Of a DNA stretch of 64,000 nucleotides, positions 1 through 9,284 are shown one piece after another; the stretch's first letter is position 1; each line of letters begins with the position of its first letter. Source of the DNA: an uncultured Maribacter sp. (GTDB lineage: Bacteria; Bacteroidota; Bacteroidia; Flavobacteriales; Flavobacteriaceae). A program made the translations under genes and the position numbers. The notes beneath the pieces were generated by a model. It worked only from the letters and a program-made list of their open reading frames with translations, did not search any database and was not told where the DNA came from. The stretch spans positions 682,001-746,000 of the forward strand of contig CANLTE010000001.1 in NCBI GenBank assembly GCA_947493885.1, written 5' to 3'.

Positions 1-51
1 AATGTTGAAAGTTGATAAAAGTTCTTTCATTAATATTCTAAAACTCGTCAA

Positions 52-158
52 TTCGAGTGCTTTGACGGTAGGAAAAGTGTATCGAGAATAGAATTTTAGA
101 TATCAAAAGCTGTTCTCGATACATTTTGTTTTCACTACGCTTCAACAAAACACTCGAA
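52..158. repeat. Nested inverted-repeat intergenic element (REP-like)
   Basis: This stretch downstream of the rsmI operon holds two nested inverted repeats. The outer pair is TTCGAGTG at 52-59 and CACTCGAA at 151-158. The inner pair is TGTATCGAGAA at 78-88 and TTCTCGATACA at 113-123. Short palindromic elements of this kind are commonly dispersed between genes in marine Flavobacteriaceae. It could also end or stabilise the transcript coming from the right. No coding sequence is visible in bases 1-169. Confidence 0.4.
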
Positions 159-169
159 CTAACACTTTT

Positions 170-745
170 TTAATCTTCCAGTAAATTTGAAACTCTTCGC
201 TGTAACTCTGGAACAATATCTTTATCAAACCAAGGGTTTTTAGTAAGCCAAAACCTATTACGTGGCGAAGGGTGAGGTAAGGTCATATAATTTGGCAAGT
301 AGTTTTCAAACCTTCTCACCGTTTCAGTTAAATTTTTCTCTGCAGTTTTACCTAAATAATATTTTTGCGCGTAAATACCAATTAATAGCACTAGCTCTAC
401 ATTAGGCAATTTATTCATCAACTGTTTATGCCAAAGTGGTGCACATTCTGGTCTTGGTGGTAAGTCACCTGTTTTGCCTTTTCCGGGATAACAAAAACCC
501 ATTGGAATTATGGCTACTTTTTCTTCATCGTAAAAGTCGGCATCAGAAATATTCATCCATTTTCTAAGTTGCTTTCCACTAGGGTCATCCCACGGGATTC
601 CTGATGCATGAACTTTAGTTCCTGGAGCTTGACCTATAATTACAATTTTAGCTTTTTTGTTGGCTACAACTACTGGTCTGGGACCAAGAGGCAATTGTTC
701 TTCACAAACAGTACAACCCCTTATTTCGTTTAATAGCCCCTTCAC
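170..745 (-). CDS. Uracil-DNA glycosylase superfamily protein
   Basis: A 191-residue cytoplasmic protein of the uracil-DNA glycosylase superfamily, which removes uracil or damaged bases from DNA. Visible motifs are GQAPG at residues 38-42, the superfamily's water-activating loop, and HPSPRN at 158-163, the C-terminal loop that inserts into DNA. An N-terminal CxxC (residues 11-14) recalls the cysteine pairs of Fe-S type UDGs, but I do not see a full four-cysteine set. It is the last gene of a tight operon behind the HopJ-like gene (5-bp gap) and rsmI. The family assignment is firm. The exact substrate (uracil or another lesion) cannot be read from sequence. Confidence 0.85.
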   Translation of the reverse strand: MKGLLNEIRGCTVCEEQLPLGPRPVVVANKKAKIVIIGQAPGTKVHASGIPWDDPSGKQLRKWMNISDADFYDEEKVAIIPMGFCYPGKGKTGDLPPRPECAPLWHKQLMNKLPNVELVLLIGIYAQKYYLGKTAEKNLTETVRRFENYLPNYMTLPHPSPRNRFWLTKNPWFDKDIVPELQRRVSNLLED

Positions 746-750
746 AACTA

Positions 751-1095
751 TTATTTTTCTTGTAAAGGTTCACCATCAAAAGACAATTTATCAAAACCAA
801 ATTGCATAAAATTTCTAATGTTTTGATGATCACTTCCTGTTAAATCATTTAAAACATCTTCTGAATAATACTTTCCAAAACAGGCTAAAGTTTCTGTTGT
901 TGAAAACCCTTGCTTTTTGGCAAAGGCAAACAATTTACAAGAACCTGAATTTTCACCAGCTTTATTACTTAAAGCTCCATTTACAAAAGCGGTTGGTGTA
1001 AAATTATAGTTCGCCTCAATTACCGCCATGGTATCTTCAAATTGTACTTCTTCGGTAACCGTGTTTAGCTTTTTTTTAAATTCTTCAATCTTCAT
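751..1095 (-). CDS. HopJ-family protein
   Basis: A 114-residue protein matching the small family annotated as HopJ type III effector. That family name comes from a Pseudomonas protein, but homologues are widespread in free-living bacteria with no type III secretion. Motifs visible include an FTPTAF segment near residue 31, followed by a conserved NxAGxNxGSCKxFAFA stretch and the LACFGxYY segment. There is no signal peptide, so it is probably cytoplasmic. It sits between rsmI and the UDG-like gene with gaps of about 5 bp, so the three are almost certainly cotranscribed. Its function is unknown, and a role as an injected effector is unlikely here. Confidence 0.8.
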   Translation of the reverse strand: MKIEEFKKKLNTVTEEVQFEDTMAVIEANYNFTPTAFVNGALSNKAGENSGSCKLFAFAKKQGFSTTETLACFGKYYSEDVLNDLTGSDHQNIRNFMQFGFDKLSFDGEPLQEK

Positions 1096-1100
1096 ATTCG

Positions 1101-1772
1101 TTATTTTTTACCTCCAACAATAATTACGATTTCTCCTTTTGGAGGTTTTTCGGTATAATATTTTAATACTTCTTTTGCAGTTCCACGAACGGTTTCTTCA
1201 TACATTTTAGTTAACTCTCGAGATACGGAAACTAAGCGTTCTTCTCCAAAATACTCTGCAAAACTGCCCAAGGTTTTTACCAGCTTATGTGGTGACTCAT
1301 AAAAAATCATGGTACGGGTTTCTTCTGCTAAAAGTTTTAATCGGGTTTGTCTTCCTTTTTTTACAGGTAAAAAACCTTCAAAAACAAACTTGTCATTAGG
1401 CAATCCGCTATTTACTAATGCTGGTACAAATGCAGTTGCACCTGGCAAACACTCTACTGGAATATCACGCTCAACACATGCTCTAGTCAATAAAAATCCT
1501 GGATCAGATATGGCTGGTGTTCCTGCGTCAGAAATTAATGCAATAGAAATGCCTGATTGCAACCTATTTATTAACCCTTCCACCGTTTTATGCTCATTGT
1601 GCATATGATGACTTTGCATAGAAGTGCCAATCTCAAAATGCTTTAAAAGCTTACCACTAGTACGTGTATCTTCTGCTAGAATTAAATCTACTTCTTTAAG
1701 TACTCTTATTGCTCTGAGTGTAATATCTTCAAGATTTCCTATAGGAGTTGGTACCAAGTATAGTTTACCCAT
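1101..1772 (-). CDS. rsmI: 16S rRNA (cytidine1402-2'-O)-methyltransferase
   Basis: SAM-dependent tetrapyrrole-methylase-fold enzyme that 2'-O-methylates C1402 in the 16S rRNA decoding centre. Signature motifs are TPIGNLEDI at residues 9-17, AEDTR at 33-37 and SDAGTPAISDPG at 81-92, all expected for RsmI. At 223 residues it is shorter than the E. coli enzyme and lacks its extra C-terminal part, as is usual in Bacteroidota. The ATG at 1772 lies four bases after a TAACTTTG box, so the transcript is probably leaderless. It leads the operon rsmI-hopJ-UDG. Confidence 0.95.
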   Translation of the reverse strand: MGKLYLVPTPIGNLEDITLRAIRVLKEVDLILAEDTRTSGKLLKHFEIGTSMQSHHMHNEHKTVEGLINRLQSGISIALISDAGTPAISDPGFLLTRACVERDIPVECLPGATAFVPALVNSGLPNDKFVFEGFLPVKKGRQTRLKLLAEETRTMIFYESPHKLVKTLGSFAEYFGEERLVSVSRELTKMYEETVRGTAKEVLKYYTEKPPKGEIVIIVGGKK

Positions 1773-1776
1773 GCAC

Positions 1777-1807
1777 CAAAGTTAGCGTCTTAGCTGTTTA
1801 CCTGCAA
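1777..1807 (-). promoter_or_regulatory. Promoter of rsmI operon, leaderless type
   Basis: On the minus strand a TTG (bases 1805-1807) is followed after 20 bases by TAACTTTG (1777-1784). This matches the Bacteroidota sigma-A consensus TTG-N17-23-TAnnTTTG. The -7 box ends four bases before the rsmI ATG, which places the expected transcription start at or within the start codon. Confidence 0.7.
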
Positions 1808-1843
1808 CATATAAAATTGTTAATGGCAACATAACACCCTGTT

Positions 1844-2527
1844 TTATATAAACCTTCGAGAAATAAGTTCCATAAAACGTTCTTCGTACTCCTCTTTATT
1901 TTCCCAATTATTATAATCAGGTTTTACCATATTTTCAATAAAGGCAACAGAACGCTCTTCGGTTTCAATAGTATTTAATTGAGATAGTACTCTGTTATAA
2001 TCTTCTGTACTTCCTTCAAATAAGTGTTTTACAAAAGCAAGTCTATTATTTAAATCTACTTTTATTTCAGCCGTATTTAATCTATCATTCAATGATTTTG
2101 TCTCTTTTTGTATACCAGAATCTTCATTAGGCTCAAAAAGTTCTTTATCATTTTTCATATAATCAGCTTCTGGCAAAAACTCAGTAAGTACATCATCCAC
2201 ATTTTCCTCTTTAGGCATTTCGGAAACCATGTCTTTTATGGTATCAATCCCAGGAGTCATAATATCCTCTAGGTGCGGGTTACTCTCAGGAACAGATGCA
2301 TCTACACTTAACACTGCATTCGCCATTTTTTCAAACTTTGCTGCAATAACATTTTTAGAAACATCTATTTCAATATCCTTTAGCTTCTCATCAATAAACC
2401 TTAAAACTGCCAATTTCTCAAAAAGGTTCTTAGCTGCTTCATACAAATCGGCAATATTCTCATTATCTCCTGATGTAATGATATCAGTAGATAGTTTTAC
2501 CAATTCTTCTTTCAATTTCTTTTTCAT
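1844..2527 (-). CDS. Conserved hypothetical acidic protein
   Basis: A 227-residue acidic, mostly helical cytoplasmic protein with no signal peptide or membrane segment. An N-terminal helical half (residues 1-90) is followed by a low-complexity acidic linker (about 95-150). A C-terminal block (about 155-227) is rich in Asn, Phe and Glu and contains NRLAFVKHLFEG and a terminal MELISRRF. The conserved-looking C-terminus is of a kind I associate with uncharacterised Bacteroidota proteins. It is divergent from tdk and separated from rsmI by 71 bp. I do not recognise a function. The coding call rests on its clean open frame and protein-like composition. Confidence 0.75.
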   Translation of the reverse strand: MKKKLKEELVKLSTDIITSGDNENIADLYEAAKNLFEKLAVLRFIDEKLKDIEIDVSKNVIAAKFEKMANAVLSVDASVPESNPHLEDIMTPGIDTIKDMVSEMPKEENVDDVLTEFLPEADYMKNDKELFEPNEDSGIQKETKSLNDRLNTAEIKVDLNNRLAFVKHLFEGSTEDYNRVLSQLNTIETEERSVAFIENMVKPDYNNWENKEEYEERFMELISRRFI

Positions 2528-2636
2528 CGCATTTGATTTATCCTTTCAAAAAACAGCGTTTCTTTTTTTAATAACTTTATAGTTCGTATCAATAAGAACG
2601 AAAAAACACCTTATTTTCGTCTAAATTTACAAAAAA

Positions 2637-3281
2637 ATGTTCTTAGAAAACACCGTAAATTACAAAGAACAATTTGGTTGGATAGAAGTTATCTCAGGCT
2701 CCATGTTTTCGGGGAAAACCGAAGAACTAATTCGTAGACTACGACGAGCTCAATTTGCGAAGCAAAAGGTGGAAATTTTTAAGCCTCAGGTAGATACCAG
2801 ATATCATGATGAAATGGTAGTATCTCACAACGCAAACGAAATTCGTTCTACCCCTGTTCCCGCTGCCGCAAATATTAGACTATTGGCTGATGATTGTGAT
2901 GTTGTTGGTATTGATGAAGCTCAGTTTTTTGATGACGAAATCGTATCCGTTTGCAATGATTTGGCTAACAAAGGCATACGTGTAGTTGTTGCAGGCTTGG
3001 ATATGGATTTTAAAGGAAACCCTTTTGGACCAATGCCAGCACTTATGGCAACGGCAGAATATGTAACAAAAGTACACGCCATTTGCACACGAACGGGGAA
3101 TTTAGCTCATTATAGTTTTCGAAAATCTAATAATGATGATATTGTAATGCTAGGCGAAACAGAAGAATACGAGCCTTTAAGCAGAGCCGCATATTATAAG
3201 GCGCAACTAAAAGAAAAGGTGAAACATATAGATGTAAAAGCGCAGGAGCTTACAGAAAACAAAAAAAACGACAATGCCTAA
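2637..3281 (+). CDS. tdk: Thymidine kinase
   Basis: Type II thymidine kinase that phosphorylates thymidine with ATP in pyrimidine salvage. The P-loop GSMFSGKTEE is at residues 21-30. The GIDEAQFF segment at 91-98 holds the catalytic Glu (E94). The lasso/zinc-ribbon region is reduced, with a CTRTG segment keeping only one clear cysteine of the usual pairs. The 214-residue length is normal for the family. It overlaps the start of alr by 8 bp, so the two are translationally coupled. Confidence 0.95.
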   Translation: MFLENTVNYKEQFGWIEVISGSMFSGKTEELIRRLRRAQFAKQKVEIFKPQVDTRYHDEMVVSHNANEIRSTPVPAAANIRLLADDCDVVGIDEAQFFDDEIVSVCNDLANKGIRVVVAGLDMDFKGNPFGPMPALMATAEYVTKVHAICTRTGNLAHYSFRKSNNDDIVMLGETEEYEPLSRAAYYKAQLKEKVKHIDVKAQELTENKKNDNA

Positions 3282-4380
3282 AACCAATGAAACTGTTTTA
3301 GAAATAGACCTAAAAGCTCTTGAACATAATTTCAATTATTTTAAATCTAAAATTAAATCAACTACTAAATTTTTAGGTGTTGTTAAAGCATTTGCTTATG
3401 GGAATGATGCTCTAAAAATTGCTAAAAAATTAGAACAATTAAACGTTGACTATTTAGCAGTAGCTTATACGGATGAAGGAGTTGGTTTAAGAAAATCAGG
3501 AGTGCAAACCCCAATTCTGGTATTGCATCCACAACCAATTAATTTTGACCAACTTGTTGAAAATAATCTTGAACCAAGTATTTACTCACATAAAATACTA
3601 GATTGTTTTTTAAATGCTGTGTCCACCAAGGAACTTAGCAAATATCCTGTTCATCTAAAATTTAATACAGGGTTAAATAGGCTTGGTTTTACTGAAAACG
3701 ATGTGGATGCTCTAATTAAGAAAATTAATGCTCAAGAACGATTTAAAATCACTTCTATATTCTCTCATTTAGCAGCTTCGGAGGATGCTAATGAACAAGA
3801 ATTTACTTTGTCTCAAATTGAAGCTTTTACTAGAATTTCTTCTAAAATTGAAGCACAACTTACCCATACTCCTTTTAAGCATATTTTAAACACCTCAGGA
3901 ATTCTTAATTATCCAAAAGCACAATTTGATATGGTAAGGAGCGGAATTGGATTATACGGGTTCGGAAACGATATAGAAATAGATACTCATTTAAAACCTG
4001 TGGCTTCGTTAAAAACTATTATCTCTCAAATTCATCAAATTAAATCGAATAATAGTGTTGGTTATAATAGAGCATTTACTTCCAATAAATCAATGGCCAC
4101 TGCCACATTACCCATTGGTCATGCCGATGGTATTGGTCGTCAATACGGCAATGGAAAAGCCTATGTTTTAGTGAATGGAAAAAAAGCACCCATTATTGGA
4201 AATGTATGTATGGATATGATTATGATTAATGTTACTGATATCCCATGCAATGAAGGAGATGAGGTTATTATTTTTGGAAAGGGCAACTCAGCAGAAGAAT
4301 TTGCTGCTACAGCAAATACCATTTCCTATGAGCTTGTAACTGGCATTTCTCAGCGAGTAAAGCGTGTTTTTATTAACTAG
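3274..4380 (+). CDS. alr: Alanine racemase
   Basis: PLP-dependent enzyme interconverting L- and D-alanine for peptidoglycan synthesis. The Lys that forms the Schiff base is K38 in VVKAFAYG, a Bacteroidota variant of the more common VVKADAYG. The second catalytic base is the Tyr in SVGYNRAF. The C-terminal beta domain carries the conserved GNVCMDMIM segment. The full length of 368 residues is typical. The gene overlaps tdk by 8 bp, a common pairing in Flavobacteriia. Confidence 0.95.
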   Translation: MPKTNETVLEIDLKALEHNFNYFKSKIKSTTKFLGVVKAFAYGNDALKIAKKLEQLNVDYLAVAYTDEGVGLRKSGVQTPILVLHPQPINFDQLVENNLEPSIYSHKILDCFLNAVSTKELSKYPVHLKFNTGLNRLGFTENDVDALIKKINAQERFKITSIFSHLAASEDANEQEFTLSQIEAFTRISSKIEAQLTHTPFKHILNTSGILNYPKAQFDMVRSGIGLYGFGNDIEIDTHLKPVASLKTIISQIHQIKSNNSVGYNRAFTSNKSMATATLPIGHADGIGRQYGNGKAYVLVNGKKAPIIGNVCMDMIMINVTDIPCNEGDEVIIFGKGNSAEEFAATANTISYELVTGISQRVKRVFIN

Positions 4381-4467
4381 ACAATTTGTCTTAACATTTA
4401 TTTAAGAAACTTTTTTTACTACATTAGCGTACACTAAGTTTAATTATTAATAAAAAAACACTCAATC

Positions 4468-4869
4468 ATGCTTAAAGAATTCAAAGATTTTGCGATGAAA
4501 GGCAATCTAGTAGATATTGCCGTTGGATTTGTTATGGGTGCTGCTTTTAACAAAGTGGTAGCTTCATTTACAGGAGGAATTGTTTCTCCGTTAATTGGAT
4601 TAATATTTGATACAAATTTCAAAGATTTAAAGCACATTTTAAAAGAAGGAACTATGAATGATGCTGGTGAAAAAGTTGGAGAAGTAGCTGTTTTATATGG
4701 TGAGTTTTTAACAAACGTTATTGACTTTATTATTGTTGCCTTTGTAATGTTTATGGTTGTAAAAGGTGTAAACAAAACGAAAAAAGCAAAAGAAGAGGAG
4801 CCAGCTCCAACAGCCGGACCGTCCCAAGAAGAATTATTAGGCGAAATAAGAGATTTACTTAAAAAATAA
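4468..4869 (+). CDS. mscL: Large-conductance mechanosensitive channel
   Basis: Pentameric inner-membrane channel that opens under osmotic downshock. The 133-residue protein has the MscL layout: an N-terminal amphipathic helix (MLKEFKDFAMKGN), TM1 with AVGFVMGAAF, a periplasmic loop, TM2 (about residues 75-96), and a charged cytoplasmic helix ending LLGEIRDLLKK. It stands alone behind alr with an 87-bp gap and is followed by a hairpin terminator. Confidence 0.95.
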   Translation: MLKEFKDFAMKGNLVDIAVGFVMGAAFNKVVASFTGGIVSPLIGLIFDTNFKDLKHILKEGTMNDAGEKVGEVAVLYGEFLTNVIDFIIVAFVMFMVVKGVNKTKKAKEEEPAPTAGPSQEELLGEIRDLLKK

Positions 4870-4897
4870 ACCTTTATCCTTTTTGTTTAAAAAAGCT

Positions 4898-4932
4898 AAA
4901 CTCCCGCTGTATTAGCAGGAGTTTTTCTTTTT
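4898..4932 (+). terminator. Rho-independent terminator after mscL
   Basis: The arms AAACTCCCGC (4898-4907) and GCAGGAGTTT (4915-4924) pair with a single C-A mismatch around a 7-base loop and are followed by a T-rich tail. It lies 28 bp past the mscL stop. Confidence 0.75.
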
Positions 4933-5029
4933 ATGTATTTAGGAAACATAACGAATGTTATAAATAAAACATTTTGTTAAATTTTAATTATTCTCTTTTA
5001 AAAAGTTTCCTGTAGCAATACCTATTGCG

Positions 5030-5037
5030 TACCTTTG
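5030..5037 (+). promoter_or_regulatory. -7 box of the asd promoter
   Basis: TACCTTTG matches the Bacteroidota -7 consensus TAnnTTTG exactly and lies 27 bases before the asd GTG. No convincing TTG is found 17-23 bases upstream, so only the -7 element is claimed. Confidence 0.5.
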
Positions 5038-5064
5038 TCTAACAAATTATTAAATTAAATTAAA

Positions 5065-6054
5065 GTGAAAGTAGCAGTTGTAGGTGCCACAGGTATGGTT
5101 GGAGAGGTAATGCTAAAGGTATTAGCAGAACGTAACTTCCCAATCACAGAGCTTTTGTTAGTGGCTTCAGAGCGTTCGGTAGGTAAAAAAATGACATTTC
5201 AAGGAAATGAATATACCATAATTGGTTTAGCAACAGCAGTGGAAGCCAAACCGGACATTGCAATATTTTCCGCAGGAGGCGATACCTCGTTGGAATGGGC
5301 TCCAAAATTTGCCGAAGTTGGTACTACTGTAGTTGACAATTCATCTGCTTGGCGAATGGATCCTGATAAAAAATTAGTTGTTCCAGAAATTAATGCAAAG
5401 GAAATTACTGTTGAAGATAAAATTATTGCCAATCCAAATTGCTCAACAATTCAAATGGTACTGGCTTTATCTCCTTTACACGCAAAATATAAAATGAAAC
5501 GCGTTGTTGTTTCCACATATCAATCCGTCTCTGGTACTGGTGTAAAGGCCGTGCAACAGTTAGAAAACGAAATTGCTGGAGTAGAGGGTGAAATGGCATA
5601 TCCTTATCCTATTGGTAAAAATGCTTTACCACATTGTGATGTTTTCTTAGAAAACGGATATACCAAAGAAGAAATGAAACTAGCTCGTGAGCCACAAAAA
5701 ATATTTAACGACCGAACATTCTCAGTTAGTGCAACAGCCGTTAGAATACCAACTGCTGGAGGGCATTCAGAATCTGTAAATGTAGAGTTTGAAAACGATT
5801 TTGAACTTAGTGAGGTTCGTTCACTTTTAAGTAATACGCCTGGTGTTATTGTTCAAGATAATCCAGATACAAACACGTATCCAATGCCAATTTATGCGCA
5901 TGATAAAGATGAGGTTTTTGTAGGCAGATTACGTAGAGATGAAACACAACCAAACACATTAAACATGTGGATTGTTGCAGATAACCTAAGAAAGGGCGCA
6001 GCCACAAATGCTGTTCAAATTGCTGAGTACTTAGTTGAAAACAAACTGGTATAA
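5065..6054 (+). CDS. asd: Aspartate-semialdehyde dehydrogenase
   Basis: NADPH-dependent enzyme reducing aspartyl-4-phosphate to aspartate semialdehyde, the branch point to lysine/DAP, threonine and methionine. The nucleotide-binding GATGMVG is at residues 7-13. The catalytic Cys is C126 in NPNCSTIQM, the catalytic His is H234 in AGGHSESV, and the substrate-binding Arg is in TAVRIP. The start is GTG at 5065, chosen because MKVAVVGATG is the canonical N-terminus and no ATG lies upstream in frame near it. It is followed by a terminator. Confidence 0.95.
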   Translation: MKVAVVGATGMVGEVMLKVLAERNFPITELLLVASERSVGKKMTFQGNEYTIIGLATAVEAKPDIAIFSAGGDTSLEWAPKFAEVGTTVVDNSSAWRMDPDKKLVVPEINAKEITVEDKIIANPNCSTIQMVLALSPLHAKYKMKRVVVSTYQSVSGTGVKAVQQLENEIAGVEGEMAYPYPIGKNALPHCDVFLENGYTKEEMKLAREPQKIFNDRTFSVSATAVRIPTAGGHSESVNVEFENDFELSEVRSLLSNTPGVIVQDNPDTNTYPMPIYAHDKDEVFVGRLRRDETQPNTLNMWIVADNLRKGAATNAVQIAEYLVENKLV

Positions 6055-6079
6055 TTTATTTTCAATTTTAAATAGTGTT

Positions 6080-6117
6080 AAAACCTTTGAGGCATTAATG
6101 TTTCAAAGGTTTTTTTA
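6080..6117 (+). terminator. Rho-independent terminator after asd
   Basis: A perfect 11-bp stem (AAAACCTTTGA at 6080-6090 with TCAAAGGTTTT at 6103-6113) is followed by a run of T. It sits 26 bp past the asd stop. Confidence 0.8.
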
Positions 6118-6149
6118 TGGTATTTTAGAGTTGACTAACTTAACACACT

Positions 6150-8300
6150 ATGAAAAAGTATCTCTTAAGTTTACTTGCATATGGAATGCTAACACCTTTA
6201 ATTGCTCAAAATTTAAACATGCAGATAAATTACCCCAATACTTCTAAAATTGGAGTTTCAGAAACCTATTTTGGCACTATAGTAGAAGATCCGTATCGTT
6301 GGTTAGAAGATGATAATAGCCCTGACACCAAAAAATGGGTACAAAGACAAAACAATACAACATTTAGTTACCTAGATCAAATACCCTTTCGTAAAAATCT
6401 TAAAAACCGCCTAGAAAAGTTATGGAACTACGAAAAAATAGGCGTGCCATTTAAAGAAGGTGATTACACTTATTTTTATAAAAATGATGGACTCCAAAAC
6501 CAATATGTTTTATACCGAAAGTTAAGTACTGGAGAAACTGAAGAATTCTTAAACCCAAATACATTTTCAGAAGACGGTACAACCTCTTTAGCTGGCTTAA
6601 GTTTTACAAAAGATGGTTCACTGGCTGCCTATTTAATTTCAGAAGGGGGTAGCGACTGGCGTAAAGCTATTGTAGTGAACACAAAAACCAGAGAAATTGT
6701 GGAAGATACTTTGGTTGATATCAAATTCAGTGGAATTTCTTGGAAAAATAATGAAGGTTTTTACTACTCCAGTTATGACAAACCTAAGGGAAGCGAATTA
6801 AGTGCTAAAACAGACCAGCACAAGGTGTATTATCACCAACTTGGAACTACTCAAAAAGAAGACAAGTTAATTTTTGGTGGAAAGTCTGAAGAAAAACATA
6901 GATACGTTGGCGCTAGCGTTACTAATGACAACAAATATTTACTTATTTCAGCAGCAGTTTCTACCTCGGGGAATAAATTATTCATTAAGGATTTATCTAA
7001 GGAAAATTCAAAATTAACAACTATACTAAACCACACTGAAACCGATAGTTATGTGATTGAAAACGAAGGGACTAAATTATTCATTGTCACAAACTTAAAT
7101 GCTCCGAATAAAAAAATAGTCACTGTAGACGCTACTAACCCAACACCTGAAAATTGGGTGGATTTTATTCCAGAAACCCAAAACGTGCTTAGCCCTAACA
7201 AGGGAGGTGGTTACTTTTTTGCTGAGTATATGATAGATGCAATTTCTAAAGTATTCCAGTATGATTATACGGGGAAATTGGTTCGTGAAGTAAAACTACC
7301 TGGAGTTGGCAGTGCTAGTGGTTTTGGAACAAAAAAAGAAAATAAAGAGCTCTATTTTTCTTTTTCAAATTATAAAACGCCAAGTTCATCATATAAATAC
7401 AATATTGCTACAGGAACGTATGAATTGTACTGGCAACCACAAATAGATTTTAATCCAGAAGATTATGAGTCTAAGCAAGTATTTTACAACTCAAAAGATG
7501 GTACCAAGGTACCTATGATAATTACCTTTAAAAAAGGCACACTTCTAAATGGTAAAAATCCCACTATACTGTATGGTTACGGAGGATTCAATATTAGTTT
7601 AACACCTTCATTTAGTATTGTAAATGCAGTATGGATGGAGCAAGGAGGTATTTATGCCGTACCAAATCTTCGCGGTGGTGGAGAATACGGTAAAAAATGG
7701 CATGATGCTGGCACAAAACTAAAAAAGCAAAACGTATTCGATGATTTTATCGCCGCAGCGGAATATCTTATCGAAAATAAATATACTTCATCAGACTATC
7801 TTGCGATACGAGGTGGTAGTAATGGCGGATTATTGGTTGGTGCTACAATGACACAAAGACCCGATTTAATGAAAGTTGCCTTGCCAGCAGTTGGTGTTTT
7901 AGATATGCTACGCTATCATACCTTTACATCTGGTGCAGGCTGGGCATATGATTATGGAACGTCAGAAGAAAATAAAGAAATGTTTGAATATCTTTTAGGG
8001 TATTCACCTGTACACAATGTAAAAAAAGGAATAGCTTACCCTGCTACATTAATTACAACAGGTGATCATGACGATCGTGTTGTACCAGCACATAGTTTTA
8101 AATTTGCAGCTGAGCTTCAAGAAAAGCAAACAGGTAATAACCCTGCTCTAATCCGCATTGAAACTAACGCTGGTCATGGAGCAGGAACTCCAGTTAGTAA
8201 AACTATAGAACAATATGCTGATATTTTTGGATTTACACTTTTTAATATGGGTTTTAAAAGTTTACCAAATCAATTAGTAATTAAAAAGCTCAAAGACTAG
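6150..8300 (+). CDS. Prolyl oligopeptidase family serine peptidase
   Basis: A 716-residue S9A-family peptidase that cleaves short peptides after proline. An N-terminal signal peptide (about residues 1-19, ending LIAQ) predicts periplasmic export. A seven-bladed propeller domain (about 80-430) precedes the alpha/beta hydrolase domain. The catalytic triad is visible as S557 in GGSNGGLL, an Asp within GDHDDR (639-643) and H676 in NAGHGAG. It heads a run with the ABC ATPase gene 7 bp downstream and arfB after that. Confidence 0.92.
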   Translation: MKKYLLSLLAYGMLTPLIAQNLNMQINYPNTSKIGVSETYFGTIVEDPYRWLEDDNSPDTKKWVQRQNNTTFSYLDQIPFRKNLKNRLEKLWNYEKIGVPFKEGDYTYFYKNDGLQNQYVLYRKLSTGETEEFLNPNTFSEDGTTSLAGLSFTKDGSLAAYLISEGGSDWRKAIVVNTKTREIVEDTLVDIKFSGISWKNNEGFYYSSYDKPKGSELSAKTDQHKVYYHQLGTTQKEDKLIFGGKSEEKHRYVGASVTNDNKYLLISAAVSTSGNKLFIKDLSKENSKLTTILNHTETDSYVIENEGTKLFIVTNLNAPNKKIVTVDATNPTPENWVDFIPETQNVLSPNKGGGYFFAEYMIDAISKVFQYDYTGKLVREVKLPGVGSASGFGTKKENKELYFSFSNYKTPSSSYKYNIATGTYELYWQPQIDFNPEDYESKQVFYNSKDGTKVPMIITFKKGTLLNGKNPTILYGYGGFNISLTPSFSIVNAVWMEQGGIYAVPNLRGGGEYGKKWHDAGTKLKKQNVFDDFIAAAEYLIENKYTSSDYLAIRGGSNGGLLVGATMTQRPDLMKVALPAVGVLDMLRYHTFTSGAGWAYDYGTSEENKEMFEYLLGYSPVHNVKKGIAYPATLITTGDHDDRVVPAHSFKFAAELQEKQTGNNPALIRIETNAGHGAGTPVSKTIEQYADIFGFTLFNMGFKSLPNQLVIKKLKD

Positions 8301-8307
8301 TTATAAC

Positions 8308-9279
8308 ATGCTTAAGTTAAATAATGTATCCTTTCGGTATGATCAAAAATCTGTTTTAAAAAACATAACTCTTACTGTACAAAAAGGTGAACATGTATCT
8401 ATAATTGGAGAAAGTGGTTGCGGAAAAAGCACCTTATTAAAAAGCATTTATGGACTATTTGACTTAGATGAAGGTGAAATATTCTGGAACAATACACAAG
8501 TTTTGGGCCCTGCTTATAATCTTGTACCTGGCATGCCTCAAATGAAATATTTGTCGCAAAACTTTGATTTAATGCCCCATATTTCCGTCAAAGAAAATAT
8601 AAGTCAATATCTTTCTGTATTCTTTCCGGAGGCATTAGAAGAGCGAACACTAGAGCTACTGGAGCTTATTAAAATGACCGATTTTGCAAATACAAAAGTA
8701 AAATTATTAAGTGGAGGCCAACAGCAGCGTGTGGCGTTAGCACGAGTTTTAGCACAAAAACCAGAAGTGCTCTTGTTAGATGAACCTTTTGGACATATAG
8801 ATAACTTTTTAAAAAACAGTTTACGTAGGAACATCTTCAATTTTGCAAAAAAAAATAAAATTACCTGCATAACCGCAACTCACGACTACAATGATGTTTT
8901 ACCTTTTGCAGATAGAATTATTGTTCTTAAAAACAATAATATAATTGCAGATAACACTACTCAAGAGCTTTATCAAAACCCTAAAGAAATCTATATCGCT
9001 AGCCTATTTGGTGAGGCCAATTTGATTCCTATTAGCGTTTTGAAACCATATGCTAATACTGAGGAAAAAATTATTGTGTATGCTCATGAATTTAAAGTAT
9101 CTAAATCATCAGGATTCAAAATTATTCCCAAAAAAAAATACTCCATGGGTAGCTTCTTTTTAATTGAAGGTGTTTATAACGAACAAATTGTTTACTTTAA
9201 TTCTAATGAAGATTTAACCCTTGAAGAGGAAGTATTTTTAAATATTCCTATTGATATTATTAATAAACGGCTTCCGTAA
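8308..9279 (+). CDS. ABC transporter ATP-binding protein without adjacent permease
   Basis: A 323-residue ABC ATPase. Walker A GESGCGKST is at residues 34-42, the signature LSGGQQQ at 134-140 and Walker B VLLLDEP at 154-160, followed by the H-loop (ATHDYND). About 90 residues after the nucleotide-binding domain resemble the regulatory/TOBE-like tail of importer ATPases. No permease or binding protein lies nearby, so the transported substrate is unknown. It is squeezed between the prolyl oligopeptidase gene (7 bp) and arfB (5 bp), suggesting one transcript. Confidence 0.85.
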   Translation: MLKLNNVSFRYDQKSVLKNITLTVQKGEHVSIIGESGCGKSTLLKSIYGLFDLDEGEIFWNNTQVLGPAYNLVPGMPQMKYLSQNFDLMPHISVKENISQYLSVFFPEALEERTLELLELIKMTDFANTKVKLLSGGQQQRVALARVLAQKPEVLLLDEPFGHIDNFLKNSLRRNIFNFAKKNKITCITATHDYNDVLPFADRIIVLKNNNIIADNTTQELYQNPKEIYIASLFGEANLIPISVLKPYANTEEKIIVYAHEFKVSKSSGFKIIPKKKYSMGSFFLIEGVYNEQIVYFNSNEDLTLEEEVFLNIPIDIINKRLP

Positions 9280-9284
9280 CTATT

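Noticed and set aside
751..1095. HopJ-family protein as evidence of type III effector delivery
   Set aside because: No type III secretion genes or effector features are present, and the family is common in free-living bacteria; the name is historical.
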